Part shown: in pieces, positions 29,188-39,083 of the stretch | How positions within the stretch are numbered: the stretch's first letter is position 1 | Layout: every line of letters begins with the position of its first letter | Origin: Gillisella terrae | Lineage (GTDB): Bacteria; Pseudomonadota; Alphaproteobacteria; Rhizobiales; Rhizobiaceae | Length of the DNA: 64,000 bases | Assembly (NCBI RefSeq): GCF_004801395.1 | Contig: NZ_SSOA01000002.1 | Span: 372,001 to 436,000, forward strand | Direction of reading: 5' to 3' | The notes under the pieces: model-generated | What the model saw: only the letters and a program-made list of their open reading frames with translations | What the model was told of the DNA's origin: nothing | Databases searched by the model: none | Program-made: the position numbers and the translations under genes

Positions 29188-31395
29188 ATGCCCGCGATAT
29201 TCAAAAAGTCTCTCGCCTTCAAGTTGATATCAGTCAGTGCAATAGCCATTCTTATTGCGCTGACCGTGACCTTTGCGTTTGTCATCGTAAAAGTGCGCGA
29301 GACAGCGACCTCCATGACATTGGATCAGGCCGCTACCGATGCGCAATCAACCGCAGCAAGCCTCGGCAGCAAGATTTCCGAATTGGCTGGCGCAACAAAG
29401 TCCATGGCGGGCGTCGTGGAAAAAGGTTTGGCCGAGGGCTCTTTGAAGCGGGAAATGGTCAATGCCATGCTGCCACAATTGATCGAGCAGTTTGATCTGG
29501 TGTTTGGCTCGTGGGTGCTGGAAGCGAAAAACGGCTTTGACGGCATGCCCGGCGCTGTAAGTGATCAGAAACAAGGCACTAATAAGGATGGGGCATTTAC
29601 CCCCTATTGGACACGCGGCAGCAACGGCCTTGAACTGTTTGTGCCTGAAAAGATCGACTACACGCTGCCCTATTACAGCCTGCCAGCAAGCACCATGAAG
29701 CCCGCCGCCACGGAGCCATATGTGGAGGACAATGCTGGCAATCTGCTGATGATGAGCATTACCGATCCGGTCATCGTTGATGGCAAAGTGCGCGGCGTTG
29801 CAGGTGTTGACATTGCCCTTGGTACGCTGGCGGCATCGCTAAAAAATGAACATCCCTTTGGAACAGGCCGCATATTCCTGTTGTCAGCCGCGGGCAAATG
29901 GCTCGCAGCACCGCAAGATGCATTGATCATGAAGGATTACGCAGCCGAAGGTGCAGAGCTCATCAAAGCGGCAGCAAAAGATGGCAATACCACCATTATT
30001 GACAATGTTGTCGGTGCCGATGGGCAGTTGGTCTACCGTGTCGTTTATCCCTTTGAACTTCCGGGGCTCAATACCCGCTGGCTGATGATCGAAGATGTGC
30101 CCGTCAGTGCGGTCAGCGCGGTTGTCAATGAGCAGACGACTATTCTGGTGATTGGTGGCCTGATCATCATGGCAGCGGTTATTCTCTCCCTGTTTCTGGC
30201 GGCCCGCTTTTTCATCCAGCGGCCAATGGCATCGCTGCTTTCAGAGGTTGGTGAATTGTCTGCCGGCCGCTATAATTCGCCCGTAACAGGCAAAGATCGC
30301 GGCGACGAAATTGGCTCTCTTGCAGTCGCCCTCGACGATTTCCGCCTCAAGCTGGCCGATGGCCGCACATTGGAAGAAAACAGTGTGCGTCTGCGCGAGG
30401 CCGCCGAGCTGGAGCGCGGGCAGACAGAAGCAGAGCGTGCAGCCAGTGCCGAAACCCAGCGCAAGGTCGTTGAAGCCTTGGGACGCGGCTTGTCGAAGCT
30501 GTCCGACGGCAACCTGACCTATCGAATCGATGAGGCTTTCCCCGGCTCCTATGCCGAACTGCGCGATAACTTCAACTCTGCGGTCGAAAGCCTTGAATCA
30601 ACCATTGCCCGCCTGAACCTGACCGTTCACACCATCAACGATGGTAGCGGCGAAATCAGCCGCAGTGCGGACCAGCTCTCAAAACGCACGGAACAGCAGG
30701 CAGCAAGCCTGGAAGAGACAGCGGCTGCCCTTGGCGAAATTGGTGAAAAGCTCAATGACAGCGCCAAAAATGCTGGCGAGGCTGCGCATAAAGTCGATAC
30801 GACATGCGCAGACGCAGAACGCTCTGGTCAAGTTGTTCAACGTGCCGTTCAGGCCATGCAAGGCATTGAAGCTTCATCCAGCAAGGTTTCGCAAATCATT
30901 GGCGTGATCGACGAGATTGCCTTCCAGACCAATCTGTTGGCGCTGAACGCTGGCGTCGAGGCAGCGCGCGCCGGTGAGGCTGGTAAGGGCTTTGCCGTGG
31001 TTGCGCAAGAAGTGCGCGAACTGGCCCAGCGCTCGGCGCAGGCTGCCAAGGAAATCAAGCAATTGATCAGCGAATCCGGTGAGCAGGTAGAGCAAGGCGT
31101 TTCGCTGGTGGGGGAAGCTGGCAATGCCCTTCAGCGGATTGCGCAGCAGGTGCAATCCATCAACGGCCTTATCCAGCACATCTCGCGCTCTGCCAACGAA
31201 CAGGCGTCTGGCCTTCGCGAGATCAACCTCGCCGTAAACCAGATGGACCAGATGACGCAGCAGAATGCAGCCATGGTCGAAGAAACCTCTGCCGCCTCCT
31301 CCATTCTCAGCAATGAGGCCATGACGCTGCGCGACATGGTCATGCGCTTTGAAATTGGTGGTCACACCAACCAGCCAACACGGCGCGTGGCCTGA
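29188..31395 (+). CDS. Methyl-accepting chemotaxis protein with periplasmic dCache-type sensor
   Basis: 735 residues. TM1 is about residues 12-34. The periplasmic part (about 40-310) has the [30 protein letters not shown] and [14 protein letters not shown] segments of a double Cache domain, which in many receptors binds amino acids. TM2 is about 316-338, followed by HAMP and a cytoplasmic helical hairpin with the hub [20 protein letters not shown] near residue 575. The C-terminus ([10 protein letters not shown]) lacks the CheR/CheB docking pentapeptide seen in the second receptor of this window. AGGAAG lies upstream of ATG. A terminator follows. Confidence 0.93.
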   Translation: MPAIFKKSLAFKLISVSAIAILIALTVTFAFVIVKVRETATSMTLDQAATDAQSTAASLGSKISELAGATKSMAGVVEKGLAEGSLKREMVNAMLPQLIEQFDLVFGSWVLEAKNGFDGMPGAVSDQKQGTNKDGAFTPYWTRGSNGLELFVPEKIDYTLPYYSLPASTMKPAATEPYVEDNAGNLLMMSITDPVIVDGKVRGVAGVDIALGTLAASLKNEHPFGTGRIFLLSAAGKWLAAPQDALIMKDYAAEGAELIKAAAKDGNTTIIDNVVGADGQLVYRVVYPFELPGLNTRWLMIEDVPVSAVSAVVNEQTTILVIGGLIIMAAVILSLFLAARFFIQRPMASLLSEVGELSAGRYNSPVTGKDRGDEIGSLAVALDDFRLKLADGRTLEENSVRLREAAELERGQTEAERAASAETQRKVVEALGRGLSKLSDGNLTYRIDEAFPGSYAELRDNFNSAVESLESTIARLNLTVHTINDGSGEISRSADQLSKRTEQQAASLEETAAALGEIGEKLNDSAKNAGEAAHKVDTTCADAERSGQVVQRAVQAMQGIEASSSKVSQIIGVIDEIAFQTNLLALNAGVEAARAGEAGKGFAVVAQEVRELAQRSAQAAKEIKQLISESGEQVEQGVSLVGEAGNALQRIAQQVQSINGLIQHISRSANEQASGLREINLAVNQMDQMTQQNAAMVEETSAASSILSNEAMTLRDMVMRFEIGGHTNQPTRRVA

Positions 31396-31461
31396 GTAAG
31401 GATTTGATCCTTCCACGAGACCTTCAGGGACAAGACTGCCCCTGACAGCAGCGAAATCAGC

Positions 31462-31494
31462 AATCCCGGCGTTGTGATAATGTCCGGGATTTTT
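31462..31494 (+). terminator. Intrinsic terminator after the chemoreceptor gene
   Basis: Perfect 8-bp stem AATCCCGG/CCGGGATT with a 14-nt loop and T4 after it, 66 nt past the stop codon. Confidence 0.8.
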
Positions 31495-31537
31495 GCTCTC
31501 TCCCGTTTGCTTTCGTCCACTTTCTCACCCGTCCGCA

Positions 31538-31693
31538 TGCATTGGCAACGCTCACCTGCGTGCCCTTGCTGTGACCCTCCAAATCGCATTCCCCCAGCAT
31601 GGACATCGGCACGCTACACAACTCACGGATAAGTTTATCGAAGCTTATGTCTATCGATTGCAGCAATTCATCTTTGTTTGCGGGTACAGTCAT
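31538..31693 (-). pseudogene. Remnant of a ClbS/DfsB-type gene
   Basis: The first 52 codons from ATG 31693 read like the N-terminus of the ClbS/DfsB four-helix family: MTVPANKDELLQSIDISFDK, then DLEGHSKGTQVSVANA, matching the usual L-E-G-H-A-K-G-T-x-M-S-V pattern. After that the similarity stops. The frame runs on for 26 unrelated residues to 31457, across the terminator of the chemoreceptor gene. A full member has about 160-170 residues, so roughly two thirds have been lost. No function is expected. Confidence 0.55.
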
Positions 31694-31824
31694 TTAAAAA
31701 AATCTTCCCTCAAACACCCGCTTTGCAAAGATATTTAAAACATTATTCTACCTTTAGACGCGACGTGATTCTTTTACCGGTTTATTGCCATAGGTAGAGT
31801 ATCCCGATCAGAAAAGGTTAAACA

Positions 31825-32283
31825 ATGGAGATCAAGGAAACGCCGGATCTTTGGGTTTTGCGCGAAAAGAAACACTTGCGGATACCCGACATCAAACTGG
31901 CCGCTGCGGAATGCGCACCAAGAATCGAGGCCAAGATGGTTGCCGCGGGCTTGGAGGCTGATGGCCCGTGGCTTTTCATTGCCCACAACTTGCCAAAGGA
32001 CGGCAAGACCACGTTCGATTGGGAGATTTGCCGACCAGTGAAAAAACCTGAGCGATACAACGGTCCAATTGAACTGGTCCATTTGGAGCCGATTATGGTG
32101 GCCAGCCGGATGCACCAAGGATCACTCAGATCGCTCTTCACTCAGGGCTATGCACCGCTTGCGGCCGAAATGGATATGTCTCGATATATCTATTCAGGCG
32201 AAAGCCGCGAGGTGTATCACGGCTGGAACGGACCCGGAGCGCCCTATCACGCAATCGAAATTCAGTTCGGCATATCACGTTAG
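31825..32283 (+). CDS. GyrI-like small-molecule binding domain protein
   Basis: 152 residues. The layout fits a stand-alone GyrI-like (effector-binding) domain: a strand-helix start KKHLRIPDIKLAAAECAPRI, GPWLFIAHNL, TFDWEICRPV, and a late SREVYHGWNGPG with C-terminal AIEIQFGI. Such proteins bind or sequester small molecules; the ligand is unknown. It is preceded by a short AT-rich region beside the ClbS/DfsB remnant and starts with AGG 7 nt before the ATG. The assignment rests on pattern only. Confidence 0.6.
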   Translation: MEIKETPDLWVLREKKHLRIPDIKLAAAECAPRIEAKMVAAGLEADGPWLFIAHNLPKDGKTTFDWEICRPVKKPERYNGPIELVHLEPIMVASRMHQGSLRSLFTQGYAPLAAEMDMSRYIYSGESREVYHGWNGPGAPYHAIEIQFGISR

Positions 32284-32297
32284 AGTATTGGATTTCC

Positions 32298-32747
32298 TTA
32301 TGGCGTGAAGCGCTTCTTGAGGAAATAGCGGCCATCGGCCCGATTGCCTGCTTCCAATTCGCCAAACACAGTAAAACCGAGCTTCTCGTAAAAAGGCTTT
32401 GCCTGAAAATCAAAAGTGTCCAACCATAGTCCTTCGCAGTTGTGGCGACGCGCCAAGGTCTCAACGAGCTCCATCAACTGACGACCAAGACCTAATCTAC
32501 GATAAGCTTCTGGCACGATCAAAAGCTTTACAAACGCCCATCCGTGATCGAATTGGCCATACAAGCCACCTGTGACATCGTTGCTCTCTGAATCGCGCAG
32601 GAGAATAGCAAATTCGTTATATGAAGCGTGTCGAGCAGCTTGGTTGTTATACTCCAGCAATGGGCGCAAAATCGACGCCTCATGCTCTGACGTCACACCG
32701 GTTTCGATAATTTCAATGCGAGGAAGAGCCAATTCTTTCTCCGTCAA
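32298..32747 (-). CDS. GNAT acetyltransferase coupled to the AidB-like gene
   Basis: 149 residues; acetyl-CoA loop in VPEAYRRLGLGRQLMELVE (about residue 80) and C-terminal QAKPFYEKLGFTVFGELE. The middle segment GGLYGQFDHGWAFVKLLIV fits a subgroup of small-molecule GNATs. Its ATG overlaps the stop of the AidB-like gene by 4 nt, so the two are translated together. Substrate unknown. Confidence 0.86.
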   Translation of the reverse strand: MTEKELALPRIEIIETGVTSEHEASILRPLLEYNNQAARHASYNEFAILLRDSESNDVTGGLYGQFDHGWAFVKLLIVPEAYRRLGLGRQLMELVETLARRHNCEGLWLDTFDFQAKPFYEKLGFTVFGELEAGNRADGRYFLKKRFTP

Positions 32748-34387
32748 TCCACCGCCGGATAGAGCAAATCAAGCAGATAGCGGCAATCAAACCGCGCATC
32801 CAGCACACCATAAGTATTGCGCCAGCCGCCTGTGAGGCGGCTTTCCAGAAAGGCGTCGGCGATTTTGCCAGCGCCCATGCGGTAAAGCTCGGCTGCGGCT
32901 GCCGCCAAGGCCATTTGCTCCACCAGCAGGCGGGCTGCCCCTTCGTCACGCTCGCACAGCGCCATGGCGGCGCGCAGAACTTCGATGGTTTTCTTGCCGG
33001 ATGGACCGAGATCGCGCTCAAGCGTCGCAAAGACCATTTCGAACAAGTCTTTGCCACGTTCCAGCACCCGAACGACGTCAAGCGCCATGACATTGCCGGA
33101 GCCTTCCCATATGGCATTGACCGGGGCTTCGCGATAGTGGCGCGCAATGGGGCGCTCTTCTACATAGCCGCTGCCACCAATGCATTCCATCGCTTCATAA
33201 ATCAGCGATGGTGCCATTTTGCACACCCAATATTTCACCACCGGCGTCATCACACGGGCGTAAGCCGCGTCAGCCGGATTGTCGCGCGCCCGGTCAAACG
33301 CTTCGGCGAGACGGAAAGAAAGCGCCGTCGCGGCGGCCACATCCAGCGCCATATCGGCCAGCACACGGGTCATGACGGGTTGATCAATCAACTTGTTGCC
33401 AAAAACGGCGCGGCCGCGCACATGGTGCACAGCTTCGGCCATGGAGGCCCGCATCATACCAGCCGAGGCAAGCGCACAATCCAGCCGCGTCAGTGTCACC
33501 ATTTCGAGAACGGTGCGAATACCGGCACCGGGATCACCCAATAAAAAGCCAAAGGCATCGGTAAATTCAACTTCCGACGAGGCGTTCGAGCGATTGCCGA
33601 CCTTATCTTTGAGGCGCTGGAATTGCAGACCATTAGCCGAGCCATCTTCCAACAGGCGCGGCACCAGAAAACAGCCCATGCCCTCTGGCATTTGCGCCAG
33701 CATGACAAAAGCATCGCTCATCGGCGCAGACATGAACCATTTATGGCCCGACAGCCGATAAATCCCCTCACCCACGCGCGTGGCGGTGCTGGTGTTGGCG
33801 CGCACATCGGTGCCGCCCTGCTTTTCGGTCATGCCCATGCCAAGTGTCACGGCAGATTTCTGCATGGCCGGACGGTTGGACGAGTCATATTTGCGCGACA
33901 GAATTTTTGGTGCCCACTCATTTTGCACCCGTGGCGATGCCATGAGCGCGGCCACCGAGGCACTGGTCATGGTGAGCGGGCACAGATGGCCGCACTCAAG
34001 CTGCGCCGTGAGATAAAACCGCACCGCGCGAGCTTTATGATCCTGCCCACGCGCATCGGGCAGGTTTTCCCAAACGGAAGAATGCAGACCGGCGGCCATG
34101 GAGCGGCGCATCAGCGCATGCCATGCGGGGTGATATTCCACCATGTCGAGGCGTTCGCCGCGCGGACCGTGGGTGTGGAGGATCGGCGGGCTTTGGTTGG
34201 CCATGCGGGCCAGTTCCTGCGCCTCGTGCGAGGTGACATAGCGGCCAATGACGTCAAAATCGTCACGCAATGTGCGGTTCATCGCGCTTGTCAGATCAAC
34301 AAGCAGCGGATCGGTCCGAAAGGCGTTTACACCAGACCAGAGCCGAGGCTGATTGAGTTCCAGCAATTTGTCATCCGTTCGGCTCAT
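32744..34387 (-). CDS. aidB: AidB-like acyl-CoA dehydrogenase family protein
   Basis: 547 residues, longer than ordinary acyl-CoA dehydrogenases (about 380-400) and matching AidB. E. coli AidB is an FAD protein induced by alkylation damage that binds DNA and destroys alkylating agents. Motifs: [40 protein letters not shown] (FAD/substrate core), [13 protein letters not shown] and [20 protein letters not shown], which hold the usual C-terminal dehydrogenase signature. A role in alkylation response here is inferred from family alone. A GNAT gene is coupled behind it. Confidence 0.87.
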   Translation of the reverse strand: MSRTDDKLLELNQPRLWSGVNAFRTDPLLVDLTSAMNRTLRDDFDVIGRYVTSHEAQELARMANQSPPILHTHGPRGERLDMVEYHPAWHALMRRSMAAGLHSSVWENLPDARGQDHKARAVRFYLTAQLECGHLCPLTMTSASVAALMASPRVQNEWAPKILSRKYDSSNRPAMQKSAVTLGMGMTEKQGGTDVRANTSTATRVGEGIYRLSGHKWFMSAPMSDAFVMLAQMPEGMGCFLVPRLLEDGSANGLQFQRLKDKVGNRSNASSEVEFTDAFGFLLGDPGAGIRTVLEMVTLTRLDCALASAGMMRASMAEAVHHVRGRAVFGNKLIDQPVMTRVLADMALDVAAATALSFRLAEAFDRARDNPADAAYARVMTPVVKYWVCKMAPSLIYEAMECIGGSGYVEERPIARHYREAPVNAIWEGSGNVMALDVVRVLERGKDLFEMVFATLERDLGPSGKKTIEVLRAAMALCERDEGAARLLVEQMALAAAAAELYRMGAGKIADAFLESRLTGGWRNTYGVLDARFDCRYLLDLLYPAVD

Positions 34388-34593
34388 GCGCTATCCAATA
34401 TTGTCTTTTGTTGCACCATGGATTGAGAAACCCACGACTTTTTCTGATCTTTAACACGTTTGTCCGGCATTGCGACAGACTGAGATGCGCGATCCATGCA
34501 AAACGGGGGACAATTCATTCTGCACGGCTGACAGACTTGCCCCGAATGCCCTCAGTCTTTATAGACCGCGAGACCAATTTCGGAGGACATCGC

Positions 34594-35550
34594 ATGGTCT
34601 TCTTTCCTCATCGCCATCTGATTGGCATCAAGGGCCTAACCCAAACCGATATTACATATCTCCTCGATAAAGCTGACGAAGCGGTAAAAATCAGCCGCCA
34701 GCGGGAGAAAAAAACATCGACGTTGCGGGGACTAACCCAAATAAACCTGTTTTTTGAAGCCTCTACCCGCACCCAGTCATCTTTTGAGCTGGCGGGAAAG
34801 CGGCTTGGCGCAGACGTCATGAACATGTCGGTTGGCAATTCATCCGTCAAAAAAGGCGAAACGCTGATCGACACGGCCATGACGCTGAACGCCATGCGCC
34901 CCGATGTGCTGGTGGTGCGTCATGCGTCTGCAGGGGCTGCCGCCCTGCTTTCACAAAAAGTTGCCTGTTCGGTGATCAATGCAGGCGATGGCCAGCATGA
35001 ACACCCAACCCAGGCGCTTCTGGATGCGCTGACCATTCGGCGCGCCAAGGGCAAGCTGTCGCGAATCATCGTGGCCATTTGTGGTGACGTGCTGCATTCG
35101 CGCGTTGCCCGCTCCAATATCTTGCTGCTCAACGCCATGGGCGCACGGGTAAGGGTTGTGGCTCCGGCCACGCTCCTGCCGTCCGGCATTGCCGACATGA
35201 GCGTGGAAGTGTTCCACGACATGAAAGAAGGCTTGAAAGACGCCGATGTGGTGATGATGCTGCGCTTGCAGCGTGAGCGCATGTCCGGCTCGTTTGTGCC
35301 ATCGATCCGCGAATACTTCCATTTCTACGGTCTTGATGCTGAGAAGCTGAAAGCTGCCAAGGAAGATGCGCTGGTGATGCATCCCGGCCCGATGAACCGC
35401 GGCGTGGAAATTGCCTCGGACGTGGCCGATGGTCCGCAAAGCGTGATTGAGCAACAGGTGGAAATGGGTGTGGCCGTGCGCATGGCGGTGATGGAATCGC
35501 TGTTGATTTCGGAAAATAACGGCCCACGTTCTGAAGGAGTTGGCGCATGA
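34594..35550 (+). CDS. pyrB: Aspartate carbamoyltransferase catalytic subunit
   Basis: It joins carbamoyl phosphate to aspartate, the first committed step of pyrimidine synthesis. I start at ATG 34594 with GGAGG at 34582-34586, giving 318 residues; the open frame extends to 34408 without family support. Motifs: [20 protein letters not shown] (carbamoyl phosphate site), [16 protein letters not shown] and [12 protein letters not shown]. The pyrC' start overlaps its stop by 4 nt. No PyrI is nearby, as expected for the class with a dihydroorotase-like partner. Confidence 0.95.
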   Translation: MVFFPHRHLIGIKGLTQTDITYLLDKADEAVKISRQREKKTSTLRGLTQINLFFEASTRTQSSFELAGKRLGADVMNMSVGNSSVKKGETLIDTAMTLNAMRPDVLVVRHASAGAAALLSQKVACSVINAGDGQHEHPTQALLDALTIRRAKGKLSRIIVAICGDVLHSRVARSNILLLNAMGARVRVVAPATLLPSGIADMSVEVFHDMKEGLKDADVVMMLRLQRERMSGSFVPSIREYFHFYGLDAEKLKAAKEDALVMHPGPMNRGVEIASDVADGPQSVIEQQVEMGVAVRMAVMESLLISENNGPRSEGVGA

Positions 35551-36836
35551 ACAAGCCGCTCGTATTCAAAAATGTCCGCATTATCGATCCATCCCGTTCG
35601 CTGGATGAAGTTGGCACCATTATCGTAGGTAGCGACGGTCGCATTCTGGCAGCGGGCGCTGACGCCAATAATCAAGGCGCGCCAGACGGTGCCGAAATCC
35701 GGGATTGCAACGGGCTTGTTGCGGCACCGGGTCTGGTGGATGCACAGGTGTTTGTTGGTGAACCCGGCGGTGAACACCGCGAAACGCTGGCCTCGGCTGG
35801 CAAGGCCGCGGCCGCTGGTGGCGTAACCTCTTTCATCATGATGCCGGATACCGATCCGGTGATTGATGACATCGCGCTGGTGGAATTCATCAAAAATGCC
35901 GCGCGAGAAAAATCGCCGGTCAATATCTATCCGGCAGCCGCCCTCACCCGTGGTTTGCGTGGCGAGGAAATGACCGAAATCGGCATGCTGCAACAGGCTG
36001 GGGCTGTGGGTTTCACCAATGGTCGCCATGGGCTGCATGACACAATGGTTCTGCGCCGGGTGATGACCTATGCGCGCGAATTTGATGCTGTCGTCTCGCT
36101 GGTCGCCAAGGATAAATATCTTGGCAATGGGGTGATGAATGAGGGCCTGTTTGCCAGTTGGCTTGGTCTCTCCGGTGTTCCCAAAGAAGCCGAAATCATT
36201 CCGCTGGAACGCGACCTTCGCATAGCAGGCCTAACACGGGCAAAATATCACGCCGCCAAGATTTCGGTGCCGGAATCGGTTGAGGCTATCAAGCTGGCGC
36301 GCTCACGCGGTGCCAAGGTCACTTGCGGTATCTCGATCAACCATTTGTCGCTCAACGAAAACGACATTGGTGAATACCGCACCTTCTTCAAGCTCTCACC
36401 ACCGTTGCGCTCGGAAGGTGATCGCATGGGCATGGTGGAGGCACTGGCCAGCGGCGATATTGATATTATCGTCTCGGCCCATGATCCGCAGGATGTGGAC
36501 ACCAAGCGCCTGCCCTTTGGCGATGCCGCTGATGGTGCCATTGGCCTTGAAACCATGTTGGCCGCAGCCCTTCGTCTGCACCATAGCGGTCACGTGCCTT
36601 TGATGCGGTTGATTGATGCCATGTCCACCCGCCCCGCCGAAATTTTTGGCCTTGAGGCTGGCACTTTGAAGCCAGGGGCAAAGGCAGACGTGGTGCTGAT
36701 TGATTTGGAAGAGCCGTGGATTGTCTCAAAGGAGTTGATTGTGTCACGCTCCAAGAATACGCCATTTGAGGATGCACGCTTCTCTGGTCGCGCGGTTGCA
36801 ACCTATGTTGCAGGCCGTCAGGTCTTTTCTTTGTAA
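35547..36836 (+). CDS. pyrC: Dihydroorotase-like protein PyrC' (probably non-catalytic)
   Basis: 429 residues of the type I dihydroorotase fold, but the metal and catalytic residues are replaced. The expected D-x-H-x-H-x-R-E-P-G reads [11 protein letters not shown]; the MPNT motif reads MPDT; the metal histidine of V-H-C-E-D reads SLVAKD; T-D-H-A-P-H with the catalytic aspartate reads SAHDPQ. In Pseudomonas such PyrC' (PyrX) proteins are needed to build active PyrB dodecamers without being enzymes; I infer the same here, so a true dihydroorotase should be encoded elsewhere. It overlaps pyrB by 4 nt and precedes plsY by 26 nt. Confidence 0.9.
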   Translation: MNKPLVFKNVRIIDPSRSLDEVGTIIVGSDGRILAAGADANNQGAPDGAEIRDCNGLVAAPGLVDAQVFVGEPGGEHRETLASAGKAAAAGGVTSFIMMPDTDPVIDDIALVEFIKNAAREKSPVNIYPAAALTRGLRGEEMTEIGMLQQAGAVGFTNGRHGLHDTMVLRRVMTYAREFDAVVSLVAKDKYLGNGVMNEGLFASWLGLSGVPKEAEIIPLERDLRIAGLTRAKYHAAKISVPESVEAIKLARSRGAKVTCGISINHLSLNENDIGEYRTFFKLSPPLRSEGDRMGMVEALASGDIDIIVSAHDPQDVDTKRLPFGDAADGAIGLETMLAAALRLHHSGHVPLMRLIDAMSTRPAEIFGLEAGTLKPGAKADVVLIDLEEPWIVSKELIVSRSKNTPFEDARFSGRAVATYVAGRQVFSL

Positions 36837-36862
36837 TATTTCTCTGTCCAAGGACATTCGTG

Positions 36863-37492
36863 ATGCCAAGCATTGATTATAGCCAGATTACCGTTGTTGC
36901 ACTGGTTGCCTCTTTGGCAATCGGCTATTTTCTTGGCTCTATTCCGTTTGGATTAATCCTGACCCGCATGGCTGGCCTTGGCGATGTGCGCAAAATTGGC
37001 TCCGGCAATATCGGGGCCACCAATGTGCTGCGCACCGGCAATAAGAAACTGGCAGCAGCCACCCTGTTTCTGGATGCGTTCAAGGCGACTGCTGCCGCCC
37101 TGATTGCACAAAAGCTATTTGGCTCAGAGACTGTCCATCTACCCGGCCTGCTCGGCGGATTTGCAGCCTTTATTGGCCATCTCTTTCCCGTCTGGCTTGG
37201 CTTTAAGGGCGGCAAGGGTGTGGCCACCTATCTTGGTGTTCTTCTGGCCGTGTTTCCTGTCATGGTTTTGGTGTTTGCCTTTGTGTGGTTGTCGATTGCG
37301 AAATTAAGCCGTTACTCGTCGCTATCCGCATTGGTTGCAACTCTTGTCATTCCGGTTGTGTTGTGGCTAATTGGCCAACCTGAGGCGGCCTTGGTGACAG
37401 CAGCAATGACAGTGATCACCTGGGCCAAGCATAAAGAAAATATCGAGCGGCTGATCTCCGGCACAGAAGGCAAGATTGGTCAAAAGGGTTAA
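36863..37492 (+). CDS. plsY: Glycerol-3-phosphate acyltransferase (acyl-phosphate type)
   Basis: It moves an acyl group from acyl phosphate to glycerol 3-phosphate, starting phospholipid synthesis. 209 residues with about five membrane segments. The three PlsY motifs are visible: [12 protein letters not shown] with [30 protein letters not shown], and [16 protein letters not shown] near the C-terminus. I use ATG 36863; a GTG directly before it is possible. It sits in the pyrB-pyrC'-plsY-dprA run. Confidence 0.95.
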   Translation: MPSIDYSQITVVALVASLAIGYFLGSIPFGLILTRMAGLGDVRKIGSGNIGATNVLRTGNKKLAAATLFLDAFKATAAALIAQKLFGSETVHLPGLLGGFAAFIGHLFPVWLGFKGGKGVATYLGVLLAVFPVMVLVFAFVWLSIAKLSRYSSLSALVATLVIPVVLWLIGQPEAALVTAAMTVITWAKHKENIERLISGTEGKIGQKG

Positions 37493-37510
37493 ACCCAAAA
37501 GGATAGGGCA

Positions 37511-38662
37511 ATGTCACGTCACAGCGCGGGGAAATCGGGAATTGCGCTGACGGACAAACAACGCATTGCTTGGCTGCGGCTTATCCGCAGCGACAATGTA
37601 GGCCCTGCCACCTTTCGGGATCTGATCAATAATTTCGGCACCGCCGAGCGCGCCCTTGAAATGCTGCCAGAGCTTTCGCAACGGGGCGGCGCAACCCGCA
37701 CCATCCGCATTGCAACCAGAGATGAAGCCGAGCGCGAGTTGGAGTTCTGCACCAAATTTGGTGCGCGGTTTGTTGGCATTGGCGAACCCGATTACCCACC
37801 CGCCCTGCGGCAGATTGATGCAGCACCGCCCATTTTGGCCATGAAAGGCAGTGGTGCTACAGCCATCAGACCCTCGATTGGTATTGTTGGCTCCAGAAAT
37901 GCCTCCATCAGCGGTGTGAAAATGGCCACGCTGCTGGCGCGTGATTGCGGAGCGGCTGGCTATACCATCACCTCAGGGTTGGCGCGCGGCATTGATACGG
38001 CCGCCCACAATGCCAGCCTCGAAACTGGCACCATGGCCGCCATGGCCGGTGGGCTGGACCAACCCTATCCACCAGAAAATATCGGACTTCTAAAAGCCAT
38101 CTGGGACGGCAGAGGTGTTGCCATCAGCGAAATGCCCTTTGGCTGGGAGCCCCGCGCCCGTGATTTTCCAAGGCGCAATCGATTGATTGCTGGCACATCG
38201 CTGGGTGTCGCCGTGATTGAAGCGGCCAGCCGCTCCGGCTCCCTGATCACCGCACGGCTTGCTGCCGATTTTGGACGCCTGGTGTTTGCCGTTCCCGGTT
38301 CTCCCATGGATCCCCGCTGCCATGGCACCAATACATTGCTGAAAAACGGCTCGATCGTCACCACGGAAGCACTTGATTTGCTGGAGGCACTATCACCTTT
38401 GAGCAATATTGATCTTTTTGCCCCGCCGCAGGTTGAAGAACCCGCCTATGAAGAAAGTGAAACCTTTCACCAGCCTCCCGGCGACGTTGAGCGATCCATG
38501 GTGATTGATGCTTTGGGGCCAACGCCTGTTGAGATCAATGATATTATCCGTCATACACAGCTTAGCCCGTCGTCGGTCTATCTCGTGATGCTGGAACTGG
38601 ATATTGCCGGGCGCTTGCAGCGTCATCCCGGTGGCCTGGTGTCACTGAGCTTTGCGGATTGA
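37511..38662 (+). CDS. dprA: DNA processing protein DprA/Smf
   Basis: 383 residues. DprA loads RecA on incoming single-stranded DNA in natural transformation; many non-transformable bacteria keep it. Order: an N-terminal SAM/HhH-like part (SDNVGPATFRDLINNFGTAE), the Rossmann core with GIVGSRNASISGVKMA, TSGLARGIDTAAH, GGLDQPYPPEN and FPRRNRLIAGTS, then a C-terminal winged-helix domain (about residues 315-380). It starts 18 nt after plsY. Confidence 0.93.
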   Translation: MSRHSAGKSGIALTDKQRIAWLRLIRSDNVGPATFRDLINNFGTAERALEMLPELSQRGGATRTIRIATRDEAERELEFCTKFGARFVGIGEPDYPPALRQIDAAPPILAMKGSGATAIRPSIGIVGSRNASISGVKMATLLARDCGAAGYTITSGLARGIDTAAHNASLETGTMAAMAGGLDQPYPPENIGLLKAIWDGRGVAISEMPFGWEPRARDFPRRNRLIAGTSLGVAVIEAASRSGSLITARLAADFGRLVFAVPGSPMDPRCHGTNTLLKNGSIVTTEALDLLEALSPLSNIDLFAPPQVEEPAYEESETFHQPPGDVERSMVIDALGPTPVEINDIIRHTQLSPSSVYLVMLELDIAGRLQRHPGGLVSLSFAD

Positions 38663-38836
38663 CTGGCTGTTGCGCTGCCGCTGTAAATCGCCCGCTTCCT
38701 CAAAGGCCATCTCGATGAGATAGCACAGCATATGGGCACCTTCCTTCTCTGCCACGATGCGCATTTCGCCTAACATTTGACGAATATAGCCGATGCTATC
38801 TCGGCTTTGCATCTCAGATCCATTGTTACCACTCAT
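38642..38836 (-). CDS. Small hypothetical protein
   Basis: From ATG 38836 (AGGA 7 nt upstream) the protein has 64 residues: MSGNNGSEMQSRDSIGYIRQ, MLGEMRIVAEKEGAHMLCYL and IEMAFEEAGDLQRQ. It should be mostly helical and soluble. The middle part has the look of a conserved rhizobial family of small hypotheticals; function unknown. Its 3' end overlaps the end of dprA by 21 nt on the opposite strand. The open frame extends to 38893, but the residues added look random. Confidence 0.65.
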   Translation of the reverse strand: MSGNNGSEMQSRDSIGYIRQMLGEMRIVAEKEGAHMLCYLIEMAFEEAGDLQRQRNSQSIRKAQ

Positions 38837-39083
38837 CACTCGTTCCTGTCGCATTTTACAACCATAGTGTGTATTTAAGTATAGCCACAACACAAGATAC
38901 AGAATTACCTATTGATTGCAATAGAATTTTATACAACTTTTTGGTTGTGGTGGCGTGTGACAGATAAATGCAATTAGGGGCTTGACCGCAAGGCAATCCC
39001 TGTCCATGTCGGACTCACGGTTCCGGAACCTCGCCTGAATCGCGATATTTTGAAACGTCGGGGACACTGTTCAGAGAAGCACA

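Noticed and set aside
31457-31537. C-terminal 26 codons of the ClbS/DfsB-like frame
   Set aside because: These residues come from read-through into unrelated DNA that includes the chemoreceptor terminator.
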